Shown: piece by piece, positions 4,968-6,222 of the stretch
Layout: the number at the start of each line of letters is the position of its first letter
Position numbering within the stretch: position 1 is the stretch's first letter
Source: Clostridia bacterium
Lineage (GTDB): Bacteria > Bacillota_A > Clostridia > Oscillospirales > CAG-272
Direction: 5' to 3'
Length of the DNA stretch: 6,222 bases
NCBI GenBank assembly: GCA_017454075.1
Contig: JAFTDQ010000100.1
Span: 1 to 6,222 of the forward strand
Notes under the pieces: model-generated
Told to the model about the DNA's origin: nothing
What the model saw: the letters and a program-made list of their open reading frames with translations, nothing else
The model's database searches: none
Made by a program: the position numbers and the translations under genes

Positions 4968-6222
4968 TTGGCGCTCAACTCTGCCGGGTTCGTCCTTTTT
5001 GCCGCGCTCGTAATACTCGTCCACCGGCTGATTCCCGAAAGGGCAAGATGGGTCTTTCTGCTCGTATGCAGCGCCGCGTTTTACGTCTCGGGCGGGGTGC
5101 TCGGCTTCATCTACCCTCTGTCCGCGACGGCGGCGACCTGGCTTGCCGCGCGGTCGCTCGACAGAGCCCGGGAAAAGCGCGCGGAGCTGACAAAGGACGA
5201 AAAAGCCGCGTCGAAGAAGGCGTACGACCGCAGGCGCCGGGCGACCGTCCTTTTCTGCGTGCTTTTTGACCTGGCAGCGCTCGCCTTCGGCAAATACGTC
5301 TCGGGGATCGTTCTGCGTGATACTCCGGCCGGAGGGCTCGGGCTGATTTTCCCGATCGGCATCTCGTTCTTTACGCTCAGCTCGATCGGGTATCTCGTCG
5401 ACGTGTACCGCGGGACGGTTAAGGCGGAGCGCAATCCCTTCCGCCTCGCGCTTTTCATTTCGTATTTCCCTGCGGTGTCGCAGGGACCGATCTGCCGCTT
5501 CGGGGAACTTGAAAAAGAACTTTTCGCCCCGCGGGGGTCTGACGAAAAAGCCCTGTTCCGCGGCGTTACGCGGATGCTGTGGGGGTATTTCAAAAAGGCC
5601 GTCGTAGCCGACAGGATCGGGGTCGCCGTCGAAAGCATAACGGGGTCGCCGGAGCTTCGCGGCGCCTACGTGATCGTCCTTCTGCTGTTCTATACCGTCC
5701 GGCTTTACGCCGATTTCACGGGAGGGATCGACGTCGCGCTCGGTTTTTCCGAAGCGCTCGGCATAAAACTCCCCGAAAACTTCAACCTCCCGTATTTCTC
5801 GGGGTCGCTTAAAGAATACTGGCGCAGATGGCACGTCACCATGTGCTCGTGGTTCAGGGACTACGTTTTTTATCCCGTTTCGACCTCTGCCGTGATGACG
5901 AAAATATCCCGGGCAATCAGAAGCAGGTCCGGCAGAAAGGCGGCGCGGCGCTGCACGCTGTGGCTCTCTGCCTTTACGGTCTGGCTCCTTACCGGTCTCT
6001 GGCACGGCGTCGGGCTGAATTTCGTTGTCTGGGGGCTCCTCAACTGGCTTATTCTCATGACGTCCGAAGAGCTCGAGCCGCTGTACGCGCGCTTTCACGA
6101 AAAAGCGAAGTTCTCGGCCGCGCTCCCGTACCGCGTTTTCCGTGTGATCAGGACCTTCTCGCTGATATGCGTTCTCAATCTTTTTGACTGCTTCGAAAGG
6201 GTCGGCGACACACTCGGCGCGC
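4968..6222 (+). CDS. MBOAT family membrane O-acyltransferase (AlgI/PatA/DltB type), 3' end cut
   Basis: This polytopic membrane enzyme should move an acyl group across or at the membrane onto an extracellular hydroxyl. The N-terminus (LNSAGFVLF, 3-11) resembles the FNSxxFLxF opening of AlgI-like proteins. Conserved blocks are FPIGISFF...YLVDVYRG (128-149), SQGPICRF, YADFTGGIDVALG (247-259), NFNLPYFS, and WRRWHVT...WFRDYVFYP with His289. LWHG carries His346, the invariant family histidine. His289 and His346 correspond to the two conserved DltB histidines. A basic loop of about 30 residues follows the second helix pair (62-92). TTG is the start, one base after the carrier stop. The frame is still open after 418 residues, longer than most DltB (about 400-415) and in line with AlgI/PatA-type proteins (about 460-520). 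The acyl donor is presumably the carrier encoded upstream. Confidence 0.93.
   Translation, partial: MALNSAGFVLFAALVILVHRLIPERARWVFLLVCSAAFYVSGGVLGFIYPLSATAATWLAARSLDRAREKRAELTKDEKAASKKAYDRRRRATVLFCVLFDLAALAFGKYVSGIVLRDTPAGGLGLIFPIGISFFTLSSIGYLVDVYRGTVKAERNPFRLALFISYFPAVSQGPICRFGELEKELFAPRGSDEKALFRGVTRMLWGYFKKAVVADRIGVAVESITGSPELRGAYVIVLLLFYTVRLYADFTGGIDVALGFSEALGIKLPENFNLPYFSGSLKEYWRRWHVTMCSWFRDYVFYPVSTSAVMTKISRAIRSRSGRKAARRCTLWLSAFTVWLLTGLWHGVGLNFVVWGLLNWLILMTSEELEPLYARFHEKAKFSAALPYRVFRVIRTFSLICVLNLFDCFERVGDTLGA

Noticed and set aside
3233..4978. A 581-codon open frame on the minus strand opposite the ligase and carrier genes
   Set aside because: It lies entirely antisense to genes with clear family motifs. 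Such frames arise from GC-biased codon use, and its translation is Arg/Glu/Val-rich with no recognisable domain.
4938..6098. A 386-codon open frame on the minus strand opposite the MBOAT gene
   Set aside because: The translation is extremely charged and low in complexity, typical of the reverse frame of a GC-rich membrane protein gene.

Overview
The window looks like chromosomal DNA from a GC-rich member of the Clostridia (Bacillota). The coding DNA is roughly 60% GC by eye. Every gene has a strong purine-rich Shine-Dalgarno, and two near-consensus TTGAC(A/T)/TATAAT promoters are visible. An argG-argH pair sits beside a dlt-like cluster. The phylum is inferred from these traits; no marker gene is present to fix the lineage.

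Layout. Positions 1-147 hold no gene but contain a 14-bp inverted repeat with widely spaced arms. Positions 148-2860 hold a leftward arginine operon: promoter, argG (argininosuccinate synthase), argH (argininosuccinate lyase), and a rho-independent terminator right after the argH stop. argG and argH overlap by one base (TGATG) and together convert citrulline plus aspartate to arginine plus fumarate. Positions 2827-2960 are an AT-rich divergent control region with back-to-back promoters for the two transcription units.

Positions 2961-6222 hold a rightward unit that continues past the window edge. It encodes a 59-residue single-pass membrane peptide, a 506-residue amino-acid adenylating enzyme of the DltA/NRPS A-domain type, a 76-residue phosphopantetheine carrier protein and an MBOAT membrane acyltransferase (first 418 residues visible). 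The last three are packed stop-to-start, so they probably act together. The ligase would activate a small acid, most likely an amino acid, as an adenylate and load it on the carrier; the MBOAT protein would then use it to acylate something outside the membrane.

The logic resembles D-alanylation of teichoic acid by Dlt, but the gene order is A-C-B rather than A-B-C-D. The MBOAT protein looks closer to AlgI/PatA than to DltB, and the ligase lacks the cysteine I associate with DltA. The substrate and the acceptor are therefore open. This cluster is the most interesting part of the window.
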